Translations under genes and position numbers: made by a program
Part shown: piece by piece, positions 1-33,800 of the stretch
Layout: the number at the start of each line of letters is the position of its first letter
How positions within the stretch are numbered: the stretch's first letter is position 1
Origin: Botryococcus braunii
Taxonomy: Eukaryota; Chlorophyta; Trebouxiophyceae
Reading direction: 5' to 3'
Length of the DNA stretch: 40,000 nt
Assembly: GCA_002005505.1 (NCBI GenBank)
Contig: KV908458.1
Coordinates: 181,114-221,113, forward strand
Notes under the pieces: model-generated
Databases searched by the model: none
Told to the model about the DNA's origin: nothing
The model's input: the letters and a program-made list of their open reading frames with translations, nothing else

Positions 1-3000
1 CAAATGTGCCTTTAAACGCACCCATCACAGGATGTGAAAGGATACCAAGCAGGGACTGGCACCTGGCGTGGTAGGGATCTCATGCAAATTCTCGAGCCCT
101 TGCATGGGGACATGACCAGCCTAAGTGTAGAATTTTTGCAACGCAACACGAGTTCGGTACCTTCCGGTACCAAACCCGTTAGGGGTCTGTGTGGAAGCTG
201 ACTGTATGCTTTGCCACAGACTCTGACCCCTGTATGTTACTTGAAGTGAGATTTTCTACAAAATTGGCTCAATATCTGTAGGTGTTGTACCAGACCCTCA
301 AGCCTTAACAGCTGATAACTGAAGCATTGCAGGGCCTGGTGCAGAGCCTGAGAAGCTGACGACAGGGGCCGAGCCGCTTCTCCTAAAACGGGATTCGATC
401 CGCATGCCCTCTTCTGTTTCATCAGACAAAGCAGGACGTGTGGGAGCGTCAAAGAAGATGACCAAAGCTGTGGAAAGTCACCCCTGCAAAACTAATGCAC
501 TTCATCAGCAGAGGCCACTGGATTACCTGATACGGGACTCTGCACGGGCACGGGAGGTTGGCATTTAGACCCCGTAATGCTACTTCCATCATTGGCAGTG
601 CCTTACATAGCACAAAAATCGCACATGTGTGCTTCCTGGCAGCAATGGCCCAAGCGCTGTTAGAGTAAGGCCCCTGGCCTGACTCACACACAGATCCCCC
701 TCCGTCCCTTCCATGAACTGTCGCAAGTTGTGACTGCTGGTACAAGCATCTGTTCACTCTGCACCTGAGTTCTCAATAAAGGTTAATGGAGAACTCAGCC
801 CCCGTGGACCTACTCCTAGTGTCCTCTTCTTACTAGGAAAGACATGCACATTGGTAGTCTGCCCTGCTGTTTGCCAGACGCATCATACATGAGTGTTGAG
901 TTAGATTGGCTCTAGGTGATTCCTCCTGGGCTACTGGTTTGCTGATGGAAGTTGGGGGAGGGGGGGTGGGAGCTCCAGCCGATGGGTTTTCCGACGTTGC
1001 CGGCTGACGTTGGACAGGACAAATAACAGTGCGAGGTTCTGCTTGGAGCCAGTTGGGTTTGGGTTGGGTGCCAGCACAGAAAGATTGAGGAGCGTTGAAC
1101 TTTAAGAAGTGAAGCCTGCTTACTTAGTTTTGCATGTACAGAGGCCCCTAGCTTGTAGCAGGTTTTCCCTGTTGTCTGCTGATTCATTGCAAGTGGCCTT
1201 GATGGCTCAGTCGAATACTAATTAGTCTCAGTACAGTACCAATAACCCTCATGGCTCAGTGCACCAGACTCTGCATTCTGCAGCTTGTTGAAACATCTGA
1301 AGGTTGCCAGCGTGCGAGTCCATGACTGACAATTCAGCTGGCAGGATTTCCGTAGATGATGGAATTTGTTCAAGTGGTCTAGAGGGATGGGAGGCAAGCC
1401 ATATTCTGAGGCTATCGTAGTTCCTCTTCATCAGAGAGTACTGTCACAGAGCCAATTTTTGTTTGGTCATCGGTACCATCTCGGAGTCTGTTCCTGTACA
1501 GTGGACGGTTTTTTGCATCCCCAAGAGGTCTGAAGACCTCGATGCTTAAATTTTAGTTCCGGTCATGTTTGTTTGTTTATGTGTGGACAACGCCAGTGCA
1601 ACTGGAGCCCTGAGCACTCAACGGGAGCCTCGCCCATATTAGGCATGAGTGCGGATACATGTGCTCAGGAGAAGTGGGGAGGACTGCAGATGCATCCCAA
1701 ACCGTTACGTACAGAGGCTCATGCCTGCCAAATACTTTCATGCCGTTTGGCTTCAGAGTAGCATAAAACTTTAACTGGTTTCAGGCCGGGGCCTAAATTT
1801 TGCAAGTTTTGTTTGGACTGGCTCGGTTTGGTTCTGGCCGGCCTGGCTTGCAATTGCCTGGCACCAATTGGTGGCGGGTTTTATTTGTTTTTCCTCCAAG
1901 TTTGAGAGAGTACCATCGAAGTTAGAACTGATAGCAGCTCCTTCTCAGTGGAGCCCAGACCTGCCTTGCTCAGCATTTTTCATCACTGCAGGACCCTGGA
2001 CCAGCACTGATGTCATAATACGCTTACTCAGCAAAATCTAGTTGTCGTCTCTTGCAACAGGGGACTGTCGACCCTGCTGGAGCCGTTGCATCATTCAGTT
2101 GGAGCATATGATCATTTTTGCACCAGAAGAGCATACAAGACTGGATTTGCAGAATCACGCTAGGCTTTTAGAGCCTTTCATTAAAGGCTTGCTTTCAAAA
2201 ATTTTCAAGATGTCAAAGTAGATGCACAAAACAGAGATGATACGGATATGTGAGACGACTGATAGCCCACCCGTATGTAACAGCATGGGCCCGTCTTACC
2301 CGGCCCCTGCTGCTCATGGCCCAAGGCCGACATTGGTGTAGGACGTGCAGCTTTTAGTGCCAGTCTATGCTGTCTTACAGTACTTCAGCTATGGCTTTAA
2401 TTAGGCTTAAGGCCATGGCCAGGCAACTGTTGTAAACTAAGAGCGAAACAATCTAGTCCATAAACCATGTGTTATACATGCTACTATGCAGAAGCCCAAG
2501 GGTTCCCTTCCCGTGTCCTGAATGTTGCGGACAACCCAGTAAGCTTTTCTGTTTTGCTTTCTCTTCTTGCTTCCATGCTACTTGTGCTAGTAGCTGACTT
2601 GGGACCATTATTCTTTAACTGCCCTCACACGTGTTCCTTGTCTGGTAACTGCGACTCTGTGGACCTTAAAACATCTTACTGTTTAAAACCAGATTCTAAC
2701 AATATTGCCGACTTCGCATCAATGTCCACTCTTAGTGGCTACTTCCAGACGTACCGCCTTCAAATTTAGCAGCACTCGTACTGGAGCTAATTCAAATGAA
2801 TTTGTAGCATGCCCAACCGTCCTCTCTCCTTCTTCCTACTCTACCGGACATAAAGTCTAAGCAGACCTCGTGAGTTTCTTGGACCCCTGTATCCGTGGTC
2901 AAGGCAATGATGAGCAGCGCTTCCTCCTGATCCAACCCTCCTCAGGCTCGTGCCAGGTGTTATGTCACACAGCGTCCCAGCACCACCGCCCGGACGCATC

Positions 3001-3113
3001 GCGATAACAACAAAAACATATTTCTTGCAACTTGAAGTCTTCTCATTAGTCCATACCCGCAATTTTAAGTCCATGTCTCAACAACAAACCTGCTTATTAT
3101 TGCTCCTGCCTGA
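1..3113. other. Region downstream of COG7 with no supportable gene
   Basis: This is the 3' flank of the minus-strand COG7 gene. The open frames are short (under about 105 codons), show no recognisable domain and have no splice-linked partners that I could find. A plus-strand frame at 2467-2769 has a hydrophobic stretch (SVLLSLLASMLLVLV) but no other support. There are no long microsatellites, unlike the introns that follow. Part of it is probably the COG7 3' UTR, but no polyadenylation site can be fixed. Confidence 0.5.
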
Positions 3114-14139
<11,026 letters not shown>

Positions 14140-15356
14140 GCAAGCAGCGCTGGCCGTTCCTTCCGTACGCAGCTAGCAGTGCTCAGCCCACCCTGCTTCC
14201 AGTCCATGGTTTTCCCTTGGCCAGGTTCTGACCCTCGCAAGCTGTGGCGGGCTTTACTGCCATCTGGCAGGGCATCTGTGGCGGGGTTCCCTTCACTACC
14301 TAGTCCTGTAGGTATGGCAGCAGAAAGAGGATTTTAGTGCCATCTGGCAGGGCATCTGTTGTACCTCCACTCGCTGATCCTGTAGCTCTAGCAGCAGGAA
14401 GAGGATTCCGCTTTAGAGTATGTAGTATCTCAATACTTGAATCCTGTAGCAACAGCAGCAGCAACAGGACTCCACAACAGAATATCTAGAATACAGAAAC
14501 TTCTTTGGCATTCTTTTATGAAGCCGTAAAACTTTGAGATGTCTAAGAATCATTGTAACGTACCTCGTCCTGATCACAAAGCAGGATTCTTCTTTGGGCT
14601 GGAAGGTGGGGGTAAGCCACGTTAGCAACTGGCCGGGCAGACGCTGCTACCCTCAGCGTGTATATTCAGGAGTAATGACTCCGACTACAGCAATAGACAG
14701 AAAATTTCATTGGCCCTAGCGGCAGTAACTTGACTATCATACACAGGAACACAGGAACGGCTCCCAGACTGGACTCCTACTTGCCGAATCAAACCCCAGA
14801 TGATGACGACCTAGCATCTAAAGCATTACAATTATTTGAAATTGTTGCCTTCAGCTTAATATCATGTGCCTACTATTATTTATGTGGGAACCCTGCACCC
14901 TCTAGATCGACCGTAGCCTTGAAGGGAGAAACGATCTGACACCGACCTGGCCTTGCGTGGGCTGAACGGGCCTTGTAATTCGGATAAGGCGATAATGATA
15001 CACCTGATGTATTGAGATAGTTGAGGGATTGGGCCGCTGTTAACAAGACCTTGTCCAGGGAAGCTCCCGAATGTCCGGATACCGAGGGTACCGCCCCCAA
15101 ATGGTCGCCAGTGGCTCCGTTCTGCCGAGGTTGAATTGCCCTCAGATACTAGAGTTAATTGAGTGAAGAGCCTATGCAGAAAATAAATCTATTTTCTAGG
15201 GGTTGACGTTTTGTGAGCGGATATTTGACAACGAACCACGTCGTGGCGTCTCGGACCTCGCGCAGCATGTCGTACTAAGTCGTTGGGTAAGTGTGGCCAA
15301 GGCCATGTTGCTCCATTTCGTTGAATTTGGAGATCCTGTACTCTAGGTGCAAAGAC
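14140..15356. promoter_or_regulatory. Divergent intergenic region between COG7 and SPOUT1
   Basis: These 1.2 kb separate the start codons of two genes transcribed in opposite directions, so both promoters and 5' UTRs must lie here. I saw no TATA box at a convincing distance from either start. The region lacks dinucleotide arrays, in contrast to the introns on both sides. It includes the direct repeat described at 14255-14415. Confidence 0.6.
14255..14415. repeat. Two-copy direct repeat upstream of COG7
   Basis: Two copies of about 77 bp each begin with TGCCATCTGGCAGGGCATCTG and end near CAGCAGRAAGAGGATT. They lie 115-275 bp upstream of the COG7 start codon, in the probable promoter or 5' UTR. 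Confidence 0.8.
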
Positions 15357-20427
<5,071 letters not shown>

Positions 20428-21794
20428 CCAGGACATGCTTCCCCTCCTTTCAACACCCCCGTCTTGTTTTGACAGCTCTTGACGTGGCCGTTGAACAGCG
20501 TGGGGACACATCTGACTGCCTCCCCCCCCCCCCCCCCCAACAACCAGTTTGCATTGGCAGCATGGCACGTGATCCGGAGGCATCTGATGTTGATGGGCTG
20601 TGTCTACTGGGGGTTGTTTCCCCCACCTAGGAAAATTTTTCATGAGTTGACTGCCCAAGATTCCTGCTGTTGTTTGTGATTCAGGAGGTGCCTGGTATTT
20701 GAACCGGAAGGGTGCGAAGAGCCTGTCCGACATGATCATCCCTAGTCATCATGCCTGTTTGGATATTATTTGCAGGAATGCATTCCAAGATTTAGATATG
20801 CCACCCACTCGTGAAAATGCATCCCTGCGCTCTTTTCACGACATGTTATGTTGAATCTAAGCAAAGTTTCTGATAGGCTTCTTTCATATAAGAGCCCTCA
20901 TGCCACAGTTCAGAATTGGGGAGTGTTCTCCGGAGGGCCTGGAGCCCCCCGCCCCCCACCTCTTTGGCCCCAAAGAGTCGTTTACACATACTTTGTACAT
21001 TCATGACTCTGCCACGCTTCTACATTCAATTCGTACCTTCCAGATTTTGATTTGGGTGAGGTTTGGTTTAGGTAGTATCAACCCAATAGTTGAATACACG
21101 TTACATCAAGTTTATTGCTGAGCCTGATTTATCTATATTTGATCCTCCTAGGAGATCTTGCAAAGACAACCCCACACACTTGGAACACTGCTCTGCGGCC
21201 TACAGGTACCTGCGTATCCCACAACAAACGCCCAAGGAGTCCAATAAAATGCCGGACTCGAGATGACTGTATAAATACCTGCCTATGAAGTTCCGGAAGA
21301 TCGCAGAGTGCAGTGGATTTTTAGCAATTGTTTTGCTGTTGGGAGTTCCGGCAGCAAAGTGTGGAGAGTGTGCTTTTTATGATAGGTCTCTGGTGAAGAC
21401 CTACCATTCCCACATTTCGCACCCTCATTGCAGCTTCCTGCCCTGACACGCTGAAAATGAACGGAACGGAACGAAGGGTTCACCTAAAACTCACGGAATA
21501 ATTCAAATATCGCTATGTCTGCTCTAGCTGGGTGGCAGTTTTCCGCTGAGGCAACTTGAATGAGTTAAGACTCTTAGCTTAAGAGCTCCGCAATTTTTGA
21601 CGATCACATACCATCAACGGTGGTCTTTGGCGGCAACAAAACTAGCTCTACGCTGACATGGCAGGCTTGTACCTCAACGCAAGTGATCTGGCATACACTG
21701 GCAGAGACGCACAAATACTCGTGGACAGCTGCGTGCAACCACACAGGCACTGCTTACACCGACAACCTACTGCACGCTTCAAACCCCCCCCCCC

Positions 21795-21798
<4 letters not shown>

Positions 21799-21888
<90 letters not shown>

Positions 21889-21898
21889 CCCCCCCCCT
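21799..21898. repeat. (CT)n microsatellite
   Basis: About 88 nt of pure (CT)n closed by a run of C, preceded by another C run. It reads (GA)n on the strand of the neighbouring minus-strand gene. Confidence 0.97.
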
Positions 21899-22150
21899 CT
21901 CTCTCGCTCCTTTCCCGCTCTCCCTCGTGCATACATACAGGTATCCACGTCGAAATATGCACTAATCGCCTGCCAAGATCTTGCTCTTCCTCACTTTTCC
22001 AAATCTTCGTCTTCTTCATTTTTACAGTCTACACGAGGCCCTTCACTCACTTCTTGTTTGCAGAGACCTACTCCCACCACAATGCCCCCCCCCTCCCCCC
22101 AACACACACACATGCACCCCCATCATGCACATATTTCTTCTCTCTGTTCT

Positions 22151-22270
<120 letters not shown>

Positions 22271-22472
22271 CCCCATCCGTCGGCGTTTGTGCTGGTGCAC
22301 TGTCTTGATCTCACTCTTCCTCATTTTCCCCGTTCCCACACCGGGCCTGTTTCTTCCTTCTCTACTATAGAGACACATACTCTACAGGTCGGCACATGCA
22401 AGCCACCAAGACTGTCTCTTTCAGAATGCCAGCTGCTTTTGGCATTTTTCAGCAAAGACGTGGCCCAGGCCG

Positions 22473-27021
<4,549 letters not shown>

Positions 27022-27073
27022 CGCATCCTATTTCTTCAATCCTCAATTAGATGTTTAGAAGCTTGAAAACTCG

Positions 27074-27085
27074 CTTTATATAAAG
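27074..27085 (-). promoter_or_regulatory. TATA-like box of the glycosyltransferase gene
   Basis: CTTTATATAAAG is a perfect 12-bp palindrome containing TATATAAAG on both strands. It lies about 53-64 bp upstream of the minus-strand start codon at 27021, a normal TATA distance if the 5' UTR is about 25-30 nt. Assignment is by position only. Confidence 0.5.
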
Positions 27086-28040
27086 GACTTGTGGGATATA
27101 TATGGTGTTTGGCTTAACTTCCATTGTGATCTTCCTGCGGCCTGGTTGATTCCCACGTAGGTTCCCACGCCATACAACTTGTGGAGCCATGCGGCAAAGG
27201 TGTAACCGAAGGATTTACAGCGCTTAGCTCTACTAGCTTGTTGATGTTGGGCCCACTTAAGGTCTGTAAGGGGTTCACTCTGTATAGTTTGATCGAGGCG
27301 TTTGGCAATCCGCCCTGGGACCTGCGGTAGTTACGCAGCTGTTGGTCGCAATCTTTGAAATTCCCTCGCTGAGTCACCGACGGTGACTTGACTCTTTTTA
27401 CTTTACATCGGTTGGCGAATGGCGGTTCCCAATCGGAAATTCCGATGCACGTGAGCGAGCTGCTCGTCGTTTCAACTTCTTGCAACCGGCCCAGGTTTTG
27501 GTCCACCGTTTTGGTCCACTGTTTTTAAATACATGTGAGCCTCCCTTCTGTCATTTGTCTATTCCTGTGTGTTTTCAAGCTTTGTTTCTTCGTGCAGTTC
27601 CGCAGATTCTTCCTTTCTCTTTACCCCCATTTTATCCTTACTCGCTTTCCCCCCTAGCTTACCCCCCCCCCCTCCCCCCTCTCTCTCTTCTCGCCCCCTC
27701 TCTATCTGGGTCACCGTATACCGCCTTTTAGTAGTCATGCCTTGTCATTCCTGGTTAGCGTTTTGGCCTTCTACCCACGGTCACGCTGATTTTGCAATGT
27801 GATCTTTATGCCACAGAGTTTCCGTGTGCGGTACATTCTTTTTTCCTTCTAAATTCGCAGATCTATGGTGTGCGGTTAGGATAAGCTTCACTCTTTATAC
27901 TAAATTCGCTAGTAGCGCTTCGTTGCCCTGGGGTGCGTCGTCGTTTGTAAACGGGGGCTCTTTCGCTTGCGCTTTTGCTCATCAAAGACCCTGGTGATTA
28001 AATCGCTGGTCAAGTAATGCCATTAGATGTCAAGATTCAT

Positions 28041-28081
28041 CCCCTCCTCCTCCTCCTCCTCCTCCTCCTCCTCCTCCTCCT
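28041..28081. repeat. (TCC)n microsatellite
   Basis: About 13 uninterrupted trinucleotide units. On the minus strand they give a spurious poly-glycine stretch in a 168-codon frame. Confidence 0.95.
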
Positions 28082-28628
28082 CTGATCCGCAAGACAGGTG
28101 TCCTGGATTTGTAGGCACCAGGGAAAGATTTCCCTTCACTCTTCCACAAGTCCACCACTGTTCGTAAGACTGGCAACCAGTTGCGCGTCCAGCAAGATGG
28201 ATGTGCTGAGAGACGTCTCGAGGAATATAGGTGGTGGAGCCAGAAGTCGGCAGGCCCTTGGTCCGCTCCCAAATGATGGGCTTGTGTAAGTTTGTGGCGG
28301 TGCAGAGGTACGGAGCCCCATCTTCTCCAAACTGGCTCCATCAGGAATACTGCTACGTGGACCCCATTGTCGACATGCTGAACAGGTCGTAGGTCGTGGA
28401 CATGCCGCACACAGTTACCAAGTGACTGTGACTCCAGGGGGCCACGTGAGGTTCTTGATGGATCTTCTGTTATTAGCAAAGGGTCGCTTGTTAGGTACCA
28501 TATGCTTGGACATCGCCATATTCTCTCTCCTTTCAAAGAGCATGAACACTAATGCTTAGCATATTTAGGCCCATGCTGATGATATGTGTTGTGACCGTCT
28601 TCTGGACACAAGGTGAAGTGCATCTTCG

Positions 28629-28821
<193 letters not shown>

Positions 28822-29981
28822 TTGTGTAAACTGATAAGTACGTATGGTTACGGGACGACAAACGTACCTAGATACAAGGTCGGACATGCAAGGGCTCTAT
28901 CAGTTTACCAAGTGGTTTTAGAAAACAATGTATAACTTGAACTTCTCCACGTGTGGAGTACAGGGCCGCAGATACGCTTGCTTGCGTATGCCAGGACAAT
29001 GTGTGTTGATCACTTAGCATGGTCATATAGCTGCCTCCATGCAGTACAGGTCTTGAACTAGTGACGGTGTGATCACAAGTCAATGACTCCATTGAGTTTG
29101 TGCACGTGTGTTTGGTTAGAACACCTGGTGTAGCTATAGAGTTACACGTTGGCATAGGGCCAAGTCAGGGTTGTTTATGTGGCCATGCAGTACGGTACGG
29201 CATCTTGAAGGGATGTGTACCGTTACTGTCGGTTACGATCAGGAAGCATAGAAACGCCAGATCGCAAACGGGCTTGGCAGTCGAATGGATGTGGAATGCA
29301 TCTTTGCTCGAGCTCCAAGCTGTTGAATGTTTACTCAGTATTGTATGGTTTCATGATAAAATGATTTCTTGCACATAACAATACTGGTGAGTTTGTGATC
29401 TGCCGCAAAAGTAACGGTCGCAGCCGGTTGGCTGCGATCGCAGCATTTAGGCACGTATATGCTGATATTGTTGATGATCTTGAAGTAATACATGTGTCTG
29501 TTGAACAGGAGTTTGCAAGCTTGTTGTTGCTGCTGAAAGAACAGTGAATGCTACTTGTGTGTTGAGAGGTCCACACTGGTTAGTAGCGGTAAGTGCGGAC
29601 ACGGAGAACAAGCAAGCTTCTCCTGGTTGGAATAACTGTTTAGTTAAGAAATCTAATGGCTTCACGTGTTGTGCAGTACGGTAGGAGTAGCCGTGAAACT
29701 CCTGAGACTGCTGAGGGCAAAGGGCGCCCTGGAAGAGAGCAGTCGGTACGTGCAGGCATGATGATAGTTTGTGTGTTGGTTACCTGTGGTTTAGATATAT
29801 TTGATGAACGCTGAGATGAACACACCAGTAAGACGTAACGCACGGGGTGCAGGCACTTCTAGACGACAGTAAGAGAGCTGGTCTAGATAGTCATTGACAT
29901 TGAAAGGTGGTGTTCACAGGATATGACCTTCCGCATGCACACGTACAGCTGACAGTTACAGCAGTCTCCACTCAATACATT

Positions 29982-30430
<449 letters not shown>

Positions 30431-30815
30431 GGTACACGAAGCGGTACATGTGACATTCAGCGTCGGCGACCGGTGATCTGGGAACCAGATGTAAATCTAC
30501 ATATCCACATACCACCTCGGGCTGCTTCCTCCCTTCTGTCAATGATCATCCAAACAATGCCAATTTTGTCTGCAATAAGAATTTGCCGACTGGACTCAGC
30601 GTGATGCTGCCCGTGTTCCGATGGCACCGTTACGGAATGAGGAGGTGCTCATCGCATTGGATCCCATTGTCAACATGCTTAACTCAGTGTATTAGAGTCT
30701 TGCAGGAGTGGGGCTCGCCAGAGCAGCAGAGTCAGCTTTGGCTCCGCAGTGGAGGTAGCAGGTATTGCGAGCATCGCAGGCTTGGGCTATGACGACGTAG
30801 GTGGTCCCGATTCCC

Positions 30816-33800
30816 ATGAGGGCTCTGGAATTTTACAGTGGGATTGGAGGTAAGAGCTGTTCTGCTGCCGTGATGAGGTCAGGGAAAAGTGTTTCAAACG
30901 TGAAAGTCAGCAACTCTCATGGGGATGTGGCTGCGCAGGGATGCATTATGCTTTACAAGAGGTTTTCCCAAGCGCGGAAGTTGTCGGGGCATTTGATATC
31001 AATGATCTGGCTAATGATGTCTATGAACACAACTTCAAATTCAGGCCCAAGCAGGTGATTGGCATCCTACTTTATACAGACCTAGAGTCGTCTGCAGAGT
31101 TTTCTTTCCTTGGTGTCTGTGATGGGAGCCTGCTATAACAGCTACTGCACGCCTTTGCCGAACACATTATTCGAACAAAAGGGGAAGTTGCGCACTGCAG
31201 GGGACTTTATCAAGCATTACCGCCGCCCAACTGGACAGATATGCAGCAGAAATCTGGATGTTATCTCCACCGTGCCAACCGTACACTCGTAGGGGTGCTC
31301 GTCGTGATGCTGACGACCCACGAGCTTCCAGCTTTCTGCATCTCATCTCCCTGCTGCAGCATTTAAAGGTGATAACTAATAGTGACTGATAAAGATGATA
31401 CCTGATGAGGATGACCTTGTCCCGTCCAAAGAAGCAGAGTTTGTTGGCAGTGGGCAGAGTTTGTTGGAGACCAAGGCGTGCCACCTTGGCTACGTGCAGA
31501 TAAGAACAATCGCATCTCTGGCCTGGCTCAAGATGCAAAGGGTTCCACATCACGCAGCCATTGTGCTTCCATCACTTGTACTACTACTACTTCTTCCGCA
31601 GTTTTAACCTGTTTAAACCATCATCTGCACCTCCCATAGCTAAAGATAGATTGCCTATAGATAGATTGTGATGCTGTAGAGGGGGTCTGTGAACTGTATC
31701 ATGTGATCCATGCCGGGGTCTCCTGGAAGGGTATATCTTCCTTATCCTACCACCCCATGCCAAGGTCTCCCGACCAAGGTCTCCTATACCAGCGTTGGTT
31801 CAGCGAATGGACAGGCTGGTCCCCAGGGCAACAAGCCTACAGCTTCCTTGTGCCAAGAGAAGTCTGCATTTGTCTCAGGTACCTCCAGAGTACATCCTTG
31901 TGGAGAACGTGGTGGGCTTTGAGGGATCACAGACACGCGACCAGCTGGCAAGAAGTCTTGCCGCCACAAAGTTTTGCCTCCAGGTGCGGAACCTCACCCC
32001 CTCACTGAATAGTCTTGGGGCACCTTCGGGCTTGTGGTGGACTGTGGGATTGGTCCAATGGGTTCACTGCATTTCTTTAGGATGCATCTCTTTAGTCCTC
32101 TTTCCAAGCTGCTGCTGGTAGTTTCACTTGATGGTCCATTCCCTTTTTCCAAAACAGGAAAATGGGATGGGATGCTCAGCCCATGGTCTCCCCCCCCCCC
32201 CTTTTCCAAAGTGGGGAATGGGGTGGGATGCTCAGCCGATGGTCCCTCCCCCTTTCCAAAACAGGAATGGGATGGGATGCTCTGCCAATGGTCCCTCCCA
32301 ATTTCGGAACAGGAACAGGATGGAATGCTCAGCCAATGGTCCCCCCCCCCCCCTTTTTTTCCAAAGCAGGAATGGGATGGGATGCTCAACCGATGGTGCC
32401 TTCTGATATTTGAAGAGGAACAGGATGGGAGGCCCTTCAGAATGACAGTAAGGTCATCCACTGGCCTTGAACAGCCCAAGACCGGGCCCCCGGGCAGGCA
32501 GTCCTCGGATCTTACGCAATGTCACAGGCCCTAAAGCTTGCACCAAAGAAAACCATGAGCCTTTGAGATGAGAGGTGCTGTTGGTTGTAGGGGCTAGGCT
32601 TGCCTGTTGCTCGCTCGCCCCCACAGGTTTGTTTGGATAAAAAATGAAACATGTTTTGACCGCAAACAGAGGCTCGAAATGCGTTTCTGGCGCTGTCCCA
32701 GGAATCGAGATTATTCTAAGAGTTTATTCTTTGACAGCCACGCATCTAAACGTGTCTGTCCCGCATCTGTGGCGTACTCGTGAGGATGCTGCGTGAACCT
32801 CAAAGCAAAATCTTTTGGGATATTCCGCTATGACACCCCTCCAAACCGTCGATGCTTGTAGTGCGGGTGGGCGTATCTGTTTCTGGATCGGGGAGGAGGG
32901 AGATTGAAGGGTGTTGGGAAAAGAAAAAGGGAAGACAAGCGACCAAAAAACCCCGACAGATGGGGGTTGCTGGGACAGGAGTTTCTGCTGACTCCCCTAC
33001 AACTTGGCATACCGTATTCGCGGCCACGTTACTACGCCATTGCACGCCGGATTCCGGCCGACGGCTCTGCGCCTCTGCTGCTGAGGACTCCAGAGAGCGG
33101 CCTCCCCTTTCGCGTGCCGCCTTCACATCTCCTGGCCCATGTGTGCGAGGAACCGCCAGAGGGACCCCCGGGATCTGTGAAGGGACCCGCGATTCTCAAG
33201 GGGTGGACTGGCCCGGCACCTCCACAACGATCGGCATCTGATATGCAGACCAAAGCAGCAGCCACAGCATCATCGTCCGACACGCAATACTCCCACAAGC
33301 AACTCCCCAGCACGAAGCCCGATGGTGCAAGTACCGCTTTGCCCTGCTGCTTTCGAGCGGGGCAAAGCGGTGCCTGCGGCAGTTTTCCGCACGTGGGGAC
33401 AGCGACTAATGAATCACGGCATGAGGAACAAGGCTTGCGGGCATTGCTGGATCCTACCGCAGTCGCACCTCTGTCAGATTACCTCGTTTCACTGGAGTGT
33501 GGAGGGGAGGCCTGTTGGAGGGAGACTGCGCCTGCGGAGCCCCTTGATGGGGATGTTGGGCCAGGCTGTGGGAATGTGCGAGTCCCACATGCGTCCCATG
33601 TGGGCATCCCACATGGGGCGGCAGGGTCATCCGGGGGGGAAGGGACCTGTGGGGACCCATTCGCCGATTTCTGGCTCCCGCACACGGTGCTGCAACAATG
33701 GGGCCAAGCCCTTGACATTGTCAGCCCCGCGTCTCGACGGTGCAATTGCTTTACCAAGACATACAGCCGGTACACAAAGGTGCGGCTGTTGCCTTTTGGG

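Noticed and set aside
27114..27506. 130-codon minus-strand frame upstream of the glycosyltransferase
   Set aside because: No recognisable domain, no splice partners and no similarity to the adjacent gene. It lies in the expected promoter region.
28030..28536. 168-codon minus-strand frame ending in poly-glycine
   Set aside because: The glycine run is the (TCC)n microsatellite. The rest shows no known domain, and the opposite strand looks at least as protein-like.
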